A DNA stretch of 16,446 nucleotides from an uncultured Cellvibrio sp. (lineage in GTDB: Bacteria > Pseudomonadota > Gammaproteobacteria > Pseudomonadales > Cellvibrionaceae). The translations under genes were made by a program, and so were the position numbers. Shown piece after piece: positions 6,468-13,895 of this stretch. The notes below the pieces were generated by a model, which saw only the letters and a program-made list of their open reading frames with translations, had not been told where the DNA came from and searched no databases. Position 1 is the first letter of the stretch; the number at the start of each line of letters is the position of its first letter. Location of the stretch: positions 1 through 16,446 of the forward strand of contig CAMPIG010000056.1 in NCBI GenBank assembly GCA_946886255.1, in the 5' to 3' direction.

Positions 6468-9023
6468 CTAGAACTGATAACGCAAACCGACGGACATGGA
6501 CCGTCCGCTTAAAGGCCGAGCACGAATAATTCCACCCGCGCTCGCGGTTGTTTCCTCAGCCTCAGTAATAACAAATTCATCCGTAAGGTTATTAACATTG
6601 AGACTTGCTGAAAAACTATCTGTCACATTCCAGATTCCGTAGAGATGGATAAGATTGTAAGCATCCTGTTTAAGATCATTATTGTCGCCGAGATAAAACT
6701 CAGTTGAGCCTTGCAAGGTAAGCCCCAATGCAAACTGATCAATTATGTACTCCGGGGTAATCGTCCAGATAAAATCCGCTTGCCGACGTGGAGTATTTCC
6801 CACGACGGCAGGATTCGTTAAATCAGAACTGATTTCAGCATCCGACCAGGTTGCATTACCCTTGATAGAAAAGCTATCGGTGATGGAATAATTTCCCTCG
6901 ATTTCTATTCCGTTAGCTTCATACTCGCGCACGAAAGTTAAACCTGATGTAATTTCAGCATTAGTCTCTTCAACATTGGTGTTGAAGAAAGTGGCGAAAA
7001 AAGACCAATCAGCAGCCATGAGTTTGTATCCAATCTCCAACTGCTGAACGTTATCGTAACCATCGGTAGTGCGAGTGAGTGAGCCATCAGGATTTAAAGT
7101 ACCTGCGACCTGGGTTAAACGATCAGCAATCGCTCTTCCTCCATCACTGTAACGCGCGAATATCGAAGAATCATCTGTCACAATAAATGTACCGCCAAGC
7201 GAATAGGAGGTATTGTTCGCATCGTAATTGACATTGGTTCTGGTTGCATTTTGCTCGTTCAGGCTGCGCACGCCACCCGTGATAAATCCAGCTGAGGTGG
7301 CTTCGGAATTTTCCAATAAAGCATCACTGTCAAGACGGGTGATCACTCCGCTAACAACCTCAAATTCACCCACCGAACCATTACCGTTTAAATCGGTAGA
7401 CACATTTCCACCGCAACAGCCTTGTAATTGCACACCACGTGCTTCGACTTGGTCATAACGCGCACTCACGTCGAAACTCAGCCGGTTATTCACTTCAAAT
7501 CCCAGATTGATATAAGGTGCACTCGTGGCATATTCCAGGTCCCAATCCCACGCCAGAAAGCTTTGCGTTACCGCACCATTGTCCGCCAACACGACATCCA
7601 CCGGACTACCATTGGCATCAACACCAGCACCTATTGCTTCGTAGTGAATATTTTGCGCGTTGGATCCGCTCAAGGTTTGCATGCGCGTCTGCCAGCTATT
7701 CCAAGCAATATCAATATTCTGTTTGGAATAATAATAACCCGCAGTAATGATCAGACGATCCAGATCTTTGGTTAACTTGAAATCATTCACCATCAACCCG
7801 ACATCATTAAAGGTGGTATCAAAAGTTAAATTAGTAAATGCAAGCTGCTCAGGGTTAGCCGCTTCGCCATTGATGGTCGCCCGAACACCGCCGGAACAAT
7901 CGAGACTTACCCCACCCACACTTGCATCGGCACACAGTGCCGAACCTTTGTTCGCAATCGTATCCGTACCACCGGCAAAACCATCGGTAAACGGTGAAAT
8001 AAAACCGCCAGTAATCGTGGATTTCCTGAATTTATTATTCAGCGTTAAACCATCGGTAACTTCATTATCAAATTCAAAGCCAAACGCTGTCACTTTGGAT
8101 TCAATACCATCCGAGACCGACCGGGACACCGGATTGCCAAACTGGTCGAAGGTTGTGATCCGGCTGGTCGATTCGCTATGCAAACTCTGCGTGCTTGCGT
8201 CAAATCCGGGTAGAGGGCCAAAGCTGCCATTGCTGTTTACCCGTACTGGTGCTGGCAAGTAAGTTGTCATCTTATCGTCAAGACTTTTGCCATAAAAACG
8301 GATAAATCCTCTATCCAATTCTTTAGTGAGATTAATTTTGATCTGCCCACCACTGTCACCGTTGAACCCTGTTTCACGAACACCTTCGCCGTCCCGAAAG
8401 AAGCCACCGATATGAAAGTACACTGTATCCGTCAATCGGCCACCGTATTCAAAATCTGTTCTGAACTCTTCATAGTCCACACCGTAAGAGATACCTGTAC
8501 TACCGCCTTCTTCTTGACCAGTTTTGCTAAGGATATTGATGATCCCTCCAGGGGAGTTACTCGCCAACGTAGATGCGGAGCCACCACGAATAGATTCCAC
8601 ACGATCCACCGTTGTATCAAATCGCATAAAATTATCGGTATTGGCGAAATTGATATCGCCAAATTCCAACACCGGCAACCCATCCTCATGAAGTTGCATA
8701 TATTTGGAACCACCAGTCGCTAACGGAATACCGCGGATAGTAATGTTGGCATTACCGCCACCACCAGAAGACTCCGAACGAATACCCGGCAAGCCTCTAA
8801 ATACTTCACCGATAGAACGGGGGGCCATCTTCTCAACATCAGCGCCGGGCAAGGCACTGACAGAAACGCTGGCGTCGAGACGGGTCACACCGGGACGCGC
8901 AACGCCAGTTACAAATACTTCTTCAACGGCCGCAGGATTTTGATTGTTTTGGGCCATAGCATGATGTGCCGACGCCATAGCGAGAATAAGTAAACCAGGT
9001 GCGAATTTTGTTGCAGATGCCAT
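6468..9023 (-). CDS. TonB-dependent outer-membrane receptor, probable oligosaccharide uptake
   Basis: This 851-residue protein is an outer-membrane TonB-dependent receptor. It has a signal peptide ending near AMA-QNN (about residue 24), then EEVFVTG (34-40) as a TonB-box-like segment. A plug domain follows with SIGEVFRGLPGIRSE, ITIRGI, DRVESIRGG and SPGGIINILSK. A long beta-barrel ends in GLRYQF with the terminal Phe needed for BAM-dependent insertion. There is no N-terminal STN domain, so it should not itself signal to an anti-sigma factor. The ATG at 9021-9023 has an AGAGGAA ribosome-binding site; a longer frame from a TTG at 9071 would remove the signal peptide from the N-terminus. Neighbouring sugar genes and a shared operator suggest a sugar ligand rather than a siderophore. 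An EF-hand-like loop and a Cys-Cys pair occur in a barrel loop (residues 536-555). Confidence 0.92.
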   Translation of the reverse strand: MASATKFAPGLLILAMASAHHAMAQNNQNPAAVEEVFVTGVARPGVTRLDASVSVSALPGADVEKMAPRSIGEVFRGLPGIRSESSGGGGNANITIRGIPLATGGSKYMQLHEDGLPVLEFGDINFANTDNFMRFDTTVDRVESIRGGSASTLASNSPGGIINILSKTGQEEGGSTGISYGVDYEEFRTDFEYGGRLTDTVYFHIGGFFRDGEGVRETGFNGDSGGQIKINLTKELDRGFIRFYGKSLDDKMTTYLPAPVRVNSNGSFGPLPGFDASTQSLHSESTSRITTFDQFGNPVSRSVSDGIESKVTAFGFEFDNEVTDGLTLNNKFRKSTITGGFISPFTDGFAGGTDTIANKGSALCADASVGGVSLDCSGGVRATINGEAANPEQLAFTNLTFDTTFNDVGLMVNDFKLTKDLDRLIITAGYYYSKQNIDIAWNSWQTRMQTLSGSNAQNIHYEAIGAGVDANGSPVDVVLADNGAVTQSFLAWDWDLEYATSAPYINLGFEVNNRLSFDVSARYDQVEARGVQLQGCCGGNVSTDLNGNGSVGEFEVVSGVITRLDSDALLENSEATSAGFITGGVRSLNEQNATRTNVNYDANNTSYSLGGTFIVTDDSSIFARYSDGGRAIADRLTQVAGTLNPDGSLTRTTDGYDNVQQLEIGYKLMAADWSFFATFFNTNVEETNAEITSGLTFVREYEANGIEIEGNYSITDSFSIKGNATWSDAEISSDLTNPAVVGNTPRRQADFIWTITPEYIIDQFALGLTLQGSTEFYLGDNNDLKQDAYNLIHLYGIWNVTDSFSASLNVNNLTDEFVITEAEETTASAGGIIRARPLSGRSMSVGLRYQF

Positions 9024-9065
9024 GTTGCGTTTCCTCTTTATTAGATTTATCGGGGTGAGCCAAGC

Positions 9066-9088
9066 ACTCAACTCATCAAGAGTTGAGT
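9066..9088 (-). repeat. hairpin in the receptor 5' leader
   Basis: ACTCAACTC and GAGTTGAGT form a perfect 9-bp stem with an ATCAA loop. It lies between the predicted transcription start (about 9097) and the ribosome-binding site, near the 5' end of the mRNA. No T-run follows, so it is not an intrinsic attenuator as it stands. A 5'-end stabilising hairpin or a second protein site are the simplest readings. Confidence 0.5.
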
Positions 9089-9098
9089 TTTACCCGCC

Positions 9099-9129
9099 CA
9101 TTAATTAAATCACTGTGATTTAATTAATG
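9099..9129. promoter_or_regulatory. 31-bp palindromic operator in front of the receptor gene
   Basis: The half-site CATTAATTAAATCAC is repeated in perfect inverted form around a single central T. The core CACTGTG with flanking ATT and TTAATTAA recurs in the repressor/transporter intergenic region at 11625-11650, with one base change and one deleted base. The repeat in front of two transcription units of the same sugar locus marks it as a likely binding site for the ROK-family repressor encoded at 10317-11537. ROK repressors such as NagC and Mlc also use AT-rich dyads, which agrees. Binding itself is inferred. Confidence 0.75.
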
Positions 9130-9132
9130 CAA
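9104..9132 (-). promoter_or_regulatory. candidate promoter of the receptor gene, overlapping the operator
   Basis: On the minus strand TTGCAT (9127-9132) and TTTAAT (9104-9109) are 17 nt apart. The spacer and the -10 box lie inside the 31-bp palindrome, so a bound repressor would block RNA polymerase directly. The -35 box is a poor match to consensus and the -10 is good. The leader would be about 74 nt. Confidence 0.5.
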
Positions 9133-9259
9133 TCGCATCACTAGGAACTATTTAACATGAAGAAATACTTTTTTATTACTGATGCTTGGAGGGGAGCGAA
9201 GCCGATGAGTGAAGCTTTCAGGATTGGGTGATGGCAATGGGATAAAAATAAGCGTACAT

Positions 9260-9284
9260 CAGCGGCTCAATGTTTGAGCCGCTG
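9260..9284 (-). terminator. GC-rich hairpin after the hydrolase gene, probable terminator
   Basis: CAGCGGCTCAA and TTGAGCCGCTG form a perfect 11-bp stem with a TGT loop, 38 nt past the stop codon of the hydrolase gene. On the minus strand the T-rich run TATTTTTAT starts 9 nt after the stem, later than in ideal terminators. It probably ends the repressor-hydrolase transcript before the receptor promoter. The 9130-9259 stretch holds nothing else I recognise. Confidence 0.55.
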
Positions 9285-9322
9285 CAGATGAGTATTCAGC
9301 GCATGTTATTGCTGCTACAGGA

Positions 9323-10288
9323 TCACGTGAGCTTTAGCTGACCATTCCTTTCTTGTGTTATTTTTATCGGATCAATGATACTGCCGCTAAAATTTCCGTG
9401 AATATCATTGCCCATAAAGGCCATTAAATACCAGCCTTTATCAGGACCTTGAATGACCCTTCCAGAATAAAGCCCCTCTTGGGCCGGACCGGTGAGAAAG
9501 CCGTTACCCATACATTGATAAGGCCCATGAAAATTATCAGCTATAAAATATTTAACACCTGTTTGGGGTTCACAATGGGGTTGGTTGCGGTGCATCTCTG
9601 AATGAAAGCGAGCCGATACCGAACAAAACAAATAATAATAACGACCTATTTTTTCCACCTGCGGAACTTCCATCTCACCAAACCAACCGGGGGCAAAGAA
9701 AGGTTCGCCTACTGTCCAATCCATCAAATTTTCAGAAGATGCATAGGCCACAGCCCCACGCCCATCCGGCGCACCGGTATTAGTGCGCGATGTAATAAAC
9801 ATGTGATAGATATTTTGTCGGGAGTCTTTAACAACCCAGGGGTCACGCCAGGATGCATCATGCCAATATGCGAGTTTTAAACCGTCATACCAACGAGTGT
9901 CTAATTCAACAACTGGATTATCTGTATATTTCTTCCAATGAATCAGATCCTGCGACCGGGCAAGGCAAACACGTTGCACCAATCCTTTCTCAGCACGCAT
10001 GGTACCGGTGTAAAACATATACCATGTAGCAGAAGCTTTAATGACACAACCTGTCCAGGTTGTATAGGAATCCGGTGCCTCATCGTTATCCGCAGTAGGT
10101 GCAAGAGCGTCAGGCAATACCGTCCAATTTTTTAGGTCTTTTGAAATAGCATGACCAATCGAAACATTCCAGTGCCTTAATTCCGGGTCCTGCAGCGATT
10201 TGTTCGCCTGCAAATAGAACATGTGATAGTCATTGCCATCCACGGCGAACCAAAAATCCCACACCCATTTATTATCCAGCTGTAACAT
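9323..10288 (-). CDS. GH32/68-like five-bladed beta-propeller glycoside hydrolase, cytoplasmic
   Basis: This 321-residue protein resembles clan GH-J and related five-bladed propeller glycosidases. Three acidic motifs are in the expected order: WVWDFWF with Asp11 as presumed nucleophile, WRDPW with Asp149 (the RDP transition-state stabiliser), and GEMEVPQ with Glu207 as presumed acid/base, matching the ECP motif of GH32 but with Val for Cys. Repeated propeller strands such as YHMFYLQA, WYMFYTGT, YHMFITSR and YYYLFCSV support the fold. There is no signal peptide, so it should act in the cytoplasm on imported sugar. It lacks the C-terminal beta-sandwich of GH32 enzymes, which run near 500 residues. 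The ATG at 10286-10288 has a GAGGTG box just upstream. It follows the repressor gene by 28 nt. A fructosidase role is suggested by the nearby fructokinase; GH43 or GH68-like activity is possible. Confidence 0.78.
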   Translation of the reverse strand: MLQLDNKWVWDFWFAVDGNDYHMFYLQANKSLQDPELRHWNVSIGHAISKDLKNWTVLPDALAPTADNDEAPDSYTTWTGCVIKASATWYMFYTGTMRAEKGLVQRVCLARSQDLIHWKKYTDNPVVELDTRWYDGLKLAYWHDASWRDPWVVKDSRQNIYHMFITSRTNTGAPDGRGAVAYASSENLMDWTVGEPFFAPGWFGEMEVPQVEKIGRYYYLFCSVSARFHSEMHRNQPHCEPQTGVKYFIADNFHGPYQCMGNGFLTGPAQEGLYSGRVIQGPDKGWYLMAFMGNDIHGNFSGSIIDPIKITQERNGQLKLT

Positions 10289-10316
10289 AGCACCTCACTT
10301 GCATCACTATATTGTA

Positions 10317-11537
10317 TTAGTCACGTATTTTCTGCGGAATACCACCAGTCAACATAACTGTTTTATCCGGGGAGAAATTGGCATAAAAAGGCAATATCGC
10401 TCCACCAATAGCCCGCGCATCAGGTCCAATTTTTCCGCGTAAAATATCAGGCACAAAGACACCATTGGGCGTAATGGCTTTTACACGCTCACTGACCTTA
10501 CTGACCAGTTCATCTATAATGTCCTGCGGTAAATTCGCATCGATCACAATGGCTTCAAAATCCAGAACACCTGTCGCTGAAAAAATGGCAAAAGTCAGGG
10601 CATCGACGCAATCCAGTATCCATTCGTCAACATAAAGCTTCGCCTTGGGCAGCACGCTACCAAGTTGAGAAATACTGTTGATGGAAATACCATTAGCATT
10701 CAGGTGACGACGCAACACGAAGAGTGATGCACGATTAACCAAAGTTTCAAAGGGGCCTTCGATTTCAGGCGCCGAACGTAATCGCGAAGGCGATACAGGC
10801 ATGGACGCCAGAGCTCCAGAATTACCGTGCACACCACTTTCCAGATTTCCCTCAAGAACCACACCACCACCAATAAATGTCCCGATAAAAATATACAAAA
10901 AATTGGCAACGTCTATGCCCTGACCGAATTGCAACTCCGCAATAGCCGCCGCAGAACAATCGTTTTCAAAAAAAACCGGTAACCTGGTGCGGCGCGCCAC
11001 TTCTTTATCAAAATTAATTTCATTCCACCGCTGAGCCAGATCTTCGCTCATATTAAGTTCCTTGGACCAAGCGCCCATAAACCACGGCATTGCTACACCA
11101 ACACCCACTAATCTGCTTACCTCTGCAGGAGACAAATGTGCAGTAAGTTCAGTAATACCGGTTTGAATTTTCTCCAATAAAAAATCAGGCTCCGGGCATT
11201 CAAATTCATGGGCAATTTTTTTCACTACCACACCACCAAAGTCCATGAGCAGCAACTGGATGTCACGCCGGCCAACATTAACTCCAATGGAATATGCACC
11301 CTGCGGATTAATCGTATATAACATTGATGGTTGGCCAAGACCTCCCAGCCGCCGCCCTTCGGGCCTCACCAGCCCTGAGGCCTCCAGATCGTCAATAATG
11401 CGTGTGACCGCCTGGGGAGTCAGATTGGACAAGCGCGCCAACTCGAGTTTTGATGCCTGCCCCATCTTACGAAGCGCGGTGATCAATACCCGCTCGTTGT
11501 ATCGGCGTAAGCCGGTCGAGTTACTACCTTTACTCAT
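10317..11537 (-). CDS. ROK-family transcriptional repressor
   Basis: This 406-residue protein has an N-terminal winged helix-turn-helix (about residues 12-78), with recognition region LARLSNLTPQAVTRIIDDLE and wing GRRLGGLGQPSMLY. A ROK sugar-binding domain follows, as in NagC, Mlc and XylR. The kinase-type Asp is kept in FFENDCSAAA (189-198) and a glycine loop is seen at IGTFIGGGVV (218-227). The zinc-binding CxCGxxGC cluster of most ROK regulators is missing: the segment 236-260 has no cysteines or matching histidines. The phosphate loop is also altered (GVNVGRR). It therefore probably binds a free sugar without phosphorylating it. The ATG at 11535-11537 has a GAGG box 7 nt upstream. It sits in one transcript with the hydrolase gene and diverges from the MFS gene, with a palindromic operator between them that fits autorepression. 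Confidence 0.9.
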   Translation of the reverse strand: MSKGSNSTGLRRYNERVLITALRKMGQASKLELARLSNLTPQAVTRIIDDLEASGLVRPEGRRLGGLGQPSMLYTINPQGAYSIGVNVGRRDIQLLLMDFGGVVVKKIAHEFECPEPDFLLEKIQTGITELTAHLSPAEVSRLVGVGVAMPWFMGAWSKELNMSEDLAQRWNEINFDKEVARRTRLPVFFENDCSAAAIAELQFGQGIDVANFLYIFIGTFIGGGVVLEGNLESGVHGNSGALASMPVSPSRLRSAPEIEGPFETLVNRASLFVLRRHLNANGISINSISQLGSVLPKAKLYVDEWILDCVDALTFAIFSATGVLDFEAIVIDANLPQDIIDELVSKVSERVKAITPNGVFVPDILRGKIGPDARAIGGAILPFYANFSPDKTVMLTGGIPQKIRD

Positions 11538-11619
11538 GCTTCATCCTCATGTAGAACGCGCGCCCATTGGCTGACCTTCCTTCTCCACCATTCTATTCGG
11601 CACAATAGGAAACAAACAG

Positions 11620-11648
11620 TTGACTTAATTAAACCACTGTGATTAATT
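11620..11648 (+). promoter_or_regulatory. candidate promoter of the MFS transporter gene
   Basis: TTGACT (11620-11625) is followed after 17 nt by TTAATT (11643-11648), or after 16 nt by the better ATTAAT (11642-11647). The spacer is the shared operator. The leader to the ATG at 11741 would be about 86 nt. The -35 box is near consensus and the -10 is weak. Confidence 0.5.
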
Positions 11649-11655
11649 AAGTCAA
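11628..11655 (-). promoter_or_regulatory. candidate promoter of the repressor-hydrolase operon
   Basis: On the minus strand TTGACT (11650-11655) is followed after 16 nt by TTTAAT (11628-11633), the same -10 hexamer as at the receptor promoter. It overlaps the oppositely directed transporter promoter almost completely, so the two promoters should compete for polymerase. The leader would be about 83 nt. Confidence 0.55.
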
Positions 11656-11740
11656 CTGTTTTCTTGCTATCTGAGCAAATGGTTGATGGTTAGACACCCC
11701 AAATAAATATAGAAAATCCAATAATAATGAGGCCGCCTAC

Positions 11741-12958
11741 ATGCTCCCCGACGGACAACACCACCTCAGCCTGATCAAATGGCTCACTTACCTGATGTTT
11801 ATGATGTTTGCCATGACGACAGATGCAGTCGGCGTCATCATCCCACAGATTATTAAAGAATTCGGACTCACGCTTACTCAAGCTAGCGCCTTTCACTATG
11901 CTCCGATGATTGCCATTGCGTTAAGTGGGATACTATTTGGCTTTTTGGCAGACCGCTTCGGCCGCAAGACAACAATTATTCTTGGCCTCACATTATTTGC
12001 TCTCTCCTGCGCTCTGTTTATCGCCGGCAATACTTTCGAATTTTTTGTTGCACTGTTACTGCTTTCTGGAGCTGCTATCGGCATATTCAAGACAGGCGCT
12101 CTGGCATTAATTGGTGATATTTCGACATCTACTAAAGAACACACTGCAACAATGAACGCAGTCGAAGGATTTTTTGGTGTAGGCGCGATTATCGGACCTG
12201 CGGTCGTCGCTTATTTACTGACTGCGGGTGTTTCATGGAAGTATTTATACCTATTCGCGGGTTTTATCTGTGTATTATTGATTATCACAGCCAGTCTTGT
12301 GAGATATCCACACACCCAACAAACCACCAGTGAGCCCATTGATCTGGCGAGAACATTCAGGATGTTCAGGAACTCTTATGCACTCGGGTTTTCATTTGCT
12401 ATCGCTTTGTATGTCGCCACCGAAGTAGCCATCTATGTGTGGATGCCAACTTTTCTTGCTGATTACAATGGTTCAATGATGTGGCTTACTACGTGGGCGT
12501 TGACGATCTTTTTTGTGCTGCGCGCCTCGGGGCGATTCCTCGGTGCATGGATATTAACCAAATTATCCTGGACATTGGTAATGTTGGTATTCAGCGGCGC
12601 AATATTTCTGTGCTTTATCGGTAGCATGCTCGGCGGCGTAGAATTTGCAGTATTTCTCTTACCTTTGTCTGGATTATTTATGTCAATGATTTATCCGACC
12701 CTGAATTCAAAAGGAATCAGTTGCTTTCACAAGAGTGAGCACGGTACGGTGGCCGGCGTGATATTGTTTTTTACTGCTGTTGCCGCTGCATTAGGACCAC
12801 TATTGATGGGTACCGCTGGTGACCTGTTCGGCCATGTTCGCTACGGTTTTATCTTGGCCACAGGCTTTGCGGGGTGTCTTTTCATCACGATGTTGTTTAA
12901 TCACTTGTTTGATCCGGCGGCCAAAGCGCTGAGAATGGCTGACCAAACAGAGTATTAA
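11741..12958 (+). CDS. MFS sugar transporter, possibly FHS-like
   Basis: This 405-residue integral membrane protein has about twelve hydrophobic segments and the major facilitator signature [10 protein letters not shown] between helices 2 and 3 (67-76). The segment [16 protein letters not shown] (138-153) resembles the FNxxG/GP region of fucose-glucose-galactose symporters, so sugar-proton symport into the cytoplasm is likely; the exact subfamily is uncertain. The ATG at 11741 has an AGG box 9 nt upstream and the next Met codons fall inside helix 1. It is the only plus-strand gene here and diverges from the ROK repressor across the palindromic operator. Its stop codon overlaps the stop codon of the converging rsmJ gene. 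By context it would deliver the substrate of the cytoplasmic hydrolase. Confidence 0.87.
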   Translation: MLPDGQHHLSLIKWLTYLMFMMFAMTTDAVGVIIPQIIKEFGLTLTQASAFHYAPMIAIALSGILFGFLADRFGRKTTIILGLTLFALSCALFIAGNTFEFFVALLLLSGAAIGIFKTGALALIGDISTSTKEHTATMNAVEGFFGVGAIIGPAVVAYLLTAGVSWKYLYLFAGFICVLLIITASLVRYPHTQQTTSEPIDLARTFRMFRNSYALGFSFAIALYVATEVAIYVWMPTFLADYNGSMMWLTTWALTIFFVLRASGRFLGAWILTKLSWTLVMLVFSGAIFLCFIGSMLGGVEFAVFLLPLSGLFMSMIYPTLNSKGISCFHKSEHGTVAGVILFFTAVAAALGPLLMGTAGDLFGHVRYGFILATGFAGCLFITMLFNHLFDPAAKALRMADQTEY

Positions 12959-13836
12959 ACAACTGATCTTACTGACGATATCGGTAAATGCTCAGGCATT
13001 TTTTTTAGCGCGTAGATATCGTAGCGACTGGACTTTCCCTCCAATTGATACGATGGTTTATGCGCTGATATGAATGGTGCTTTACGCGATCGTTTAACGA
13101 CAACCCGATAATTTGCAACCTCCAGCGCAAGACTTAATAATTCGTCAGCGTCTTCGTCTTTTCCTACCACTGTATGGAAAGCACGCATGTCTTTCTTAAC
13201 ATCTGCGGATTTTCCGCGCTCGGGGAACATAGGATCAAGATAAATAACATCGGGACGCTCTATTGTTTCAGGTGAAAGCTGTGACAAAGAGGCCCATTGT
13301 TTAAGATGATCGCGGCTATCTAACGATAACAATTCCATTCTCTGAAGTATTTCCATTAATTCAGGGTCACCGTGCTCCGCAGCACGCCAGGCGCGTGTTA
13401 TTCCATCCTGAAGCATGGCATGAACTACCAGCGAACGCTCCAAAAGTTGAACGTGACACCCAAGTGTCGCCAAGACAAATGCATCTTTCCCCAACCCAGC
13501 AGTGGCATCCAGCACCCGCGGGTAGACACCGGATTTAACACCAACAGCCTTGGCAATCATTTGCCCTTTTCCGCCACCAAATTTACGTCGATGATCGACT
13601 GACCCTTCCACAAACTCAGCGCGTATTGGTCCCGGTGCTTTGCGGCCGGTTTGTTGTAAAGCAACACCTTGGTCATTCAATAGCAGCACAAAATCACTCT
13701 GCATCAGGGCTTGGGGTTCTGCATTCAACAACAGCGGTTGCTGTAATTTTTGGGCCAGGAGCGCTGCCTGTTCACGATATCGTTCATCGTTACAGACAAT
13801 CGGCAAACTACAAACGGCGAGTAGGGTATCAGTCAT
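12955..13836 (-). CDS. rsmJ: 16S rRNA (guanine-1516-N2)-methyltransferase RsmJ
   Basis: This protein of about 293 residues methylates N2 of G1516 in 16S rRNA, using S-adenosylmethionine, and matches E. coli RsmJ (YhiQ) closely in its core. Visible are [11 protein letters not shown] (82-92), the SAM-binding motif [14 protein letters not shown] (110-123), the catalytic-type motif [13 protein letters not shown] (199-211), [11 protein letters not shown] (245-255), and RYDIY near the end. The start is uncertain. The ATG at 13836 has a weak GAG box 4 nt upstream. An ATG at 13845 would add three residues but lies against a strong hairpin and has no ribosome-binding site. The gene is a housekeeping gene not linked in function to its neighbours, and meets the MFS gene tail to tail. 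Confidence 0.93.
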   Translation of the reverse strand: MTDTLLAVCSLPIVCNDERYREQAALLAQKLQQPLLLNAEPQALMQSDFVLLLNDQGVALQQTGRKAPGPIRAEFVEGSVDHRRKFGGGKGQMIAKAVGVKSGVYPRVLDATAGLGKDAFVLATLGCHVQLLERSLVVHAMLQDGITRAWRAAEHGDPELMEILQRMELLSLDSRDHLKQWASLSQLSPETIERPDVIYLDPMFPERGKSADVKKDMRAFHTVVGKDEDADELLSLALEVANYRVVVKRSRKAPFISAHKPSYQLEGKSSRYDIYALKKMPEHLPISSVRSVV

Positions 13837-13847
13837 AATTCTCATCA

Positions 13848-13885
13848 GTGCGCGGCAGGGTGGCCATTATCCATCCTGCCCGCAC
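13848..13885 (-). terminator. strong hairpin between tonB-like gene and rsmJ
   Basis: GTGCG, GGCAGG and GTGG on the left pair with CCAT, CCTGCC and CGCAC on the right. This makes about 15 bp with one bulged C, one G-T pair and a 7-nt loop. It fills most of the gap from the TonB stop to the rsmJ start. There is no T-run behind it on the minus strand, so it may act by Rho-aided termination, mRNA processing or control of rsmJ translation. Confidence 0.5.
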
Positions 13886-13895
13886 GGAGGACAAC

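Larger units (their letters stand above)
11614..11661. promoter_or_regulatory. 48-bp inverted-repeat operator between repressor and transporter genes
   Basis: Two perfect 19-bp arms, AAACAGTTGACTTAATTAA and its reverse complement, flank a 10-nt centre containing CACTGTG. The inner 26 nt (11625-11650) match the palindrome before the receptor gene apart from one substitution and one missing base. The position between divergent repressor and transporter genes is classical for an autoregulated operator. The extra outer bases AACAGTTGAC are found only in this copy and double as promoter sequence in each direction. Confidence 0.78.

Noticed and set aside
7428..8262. Plus-strand frames of 76-171 codons over the receptor gene
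   Set aside because: They are antisense to a well-supported barrel protein and look like frame shadows.
9024..9071. Extension of the receptor to a TTG start at 9071
   Set aside because: It would put 16 residues before a normal signal peptide and overlap the leader hairpin; the ATG at 9023 has a proper ribosome-binding site.
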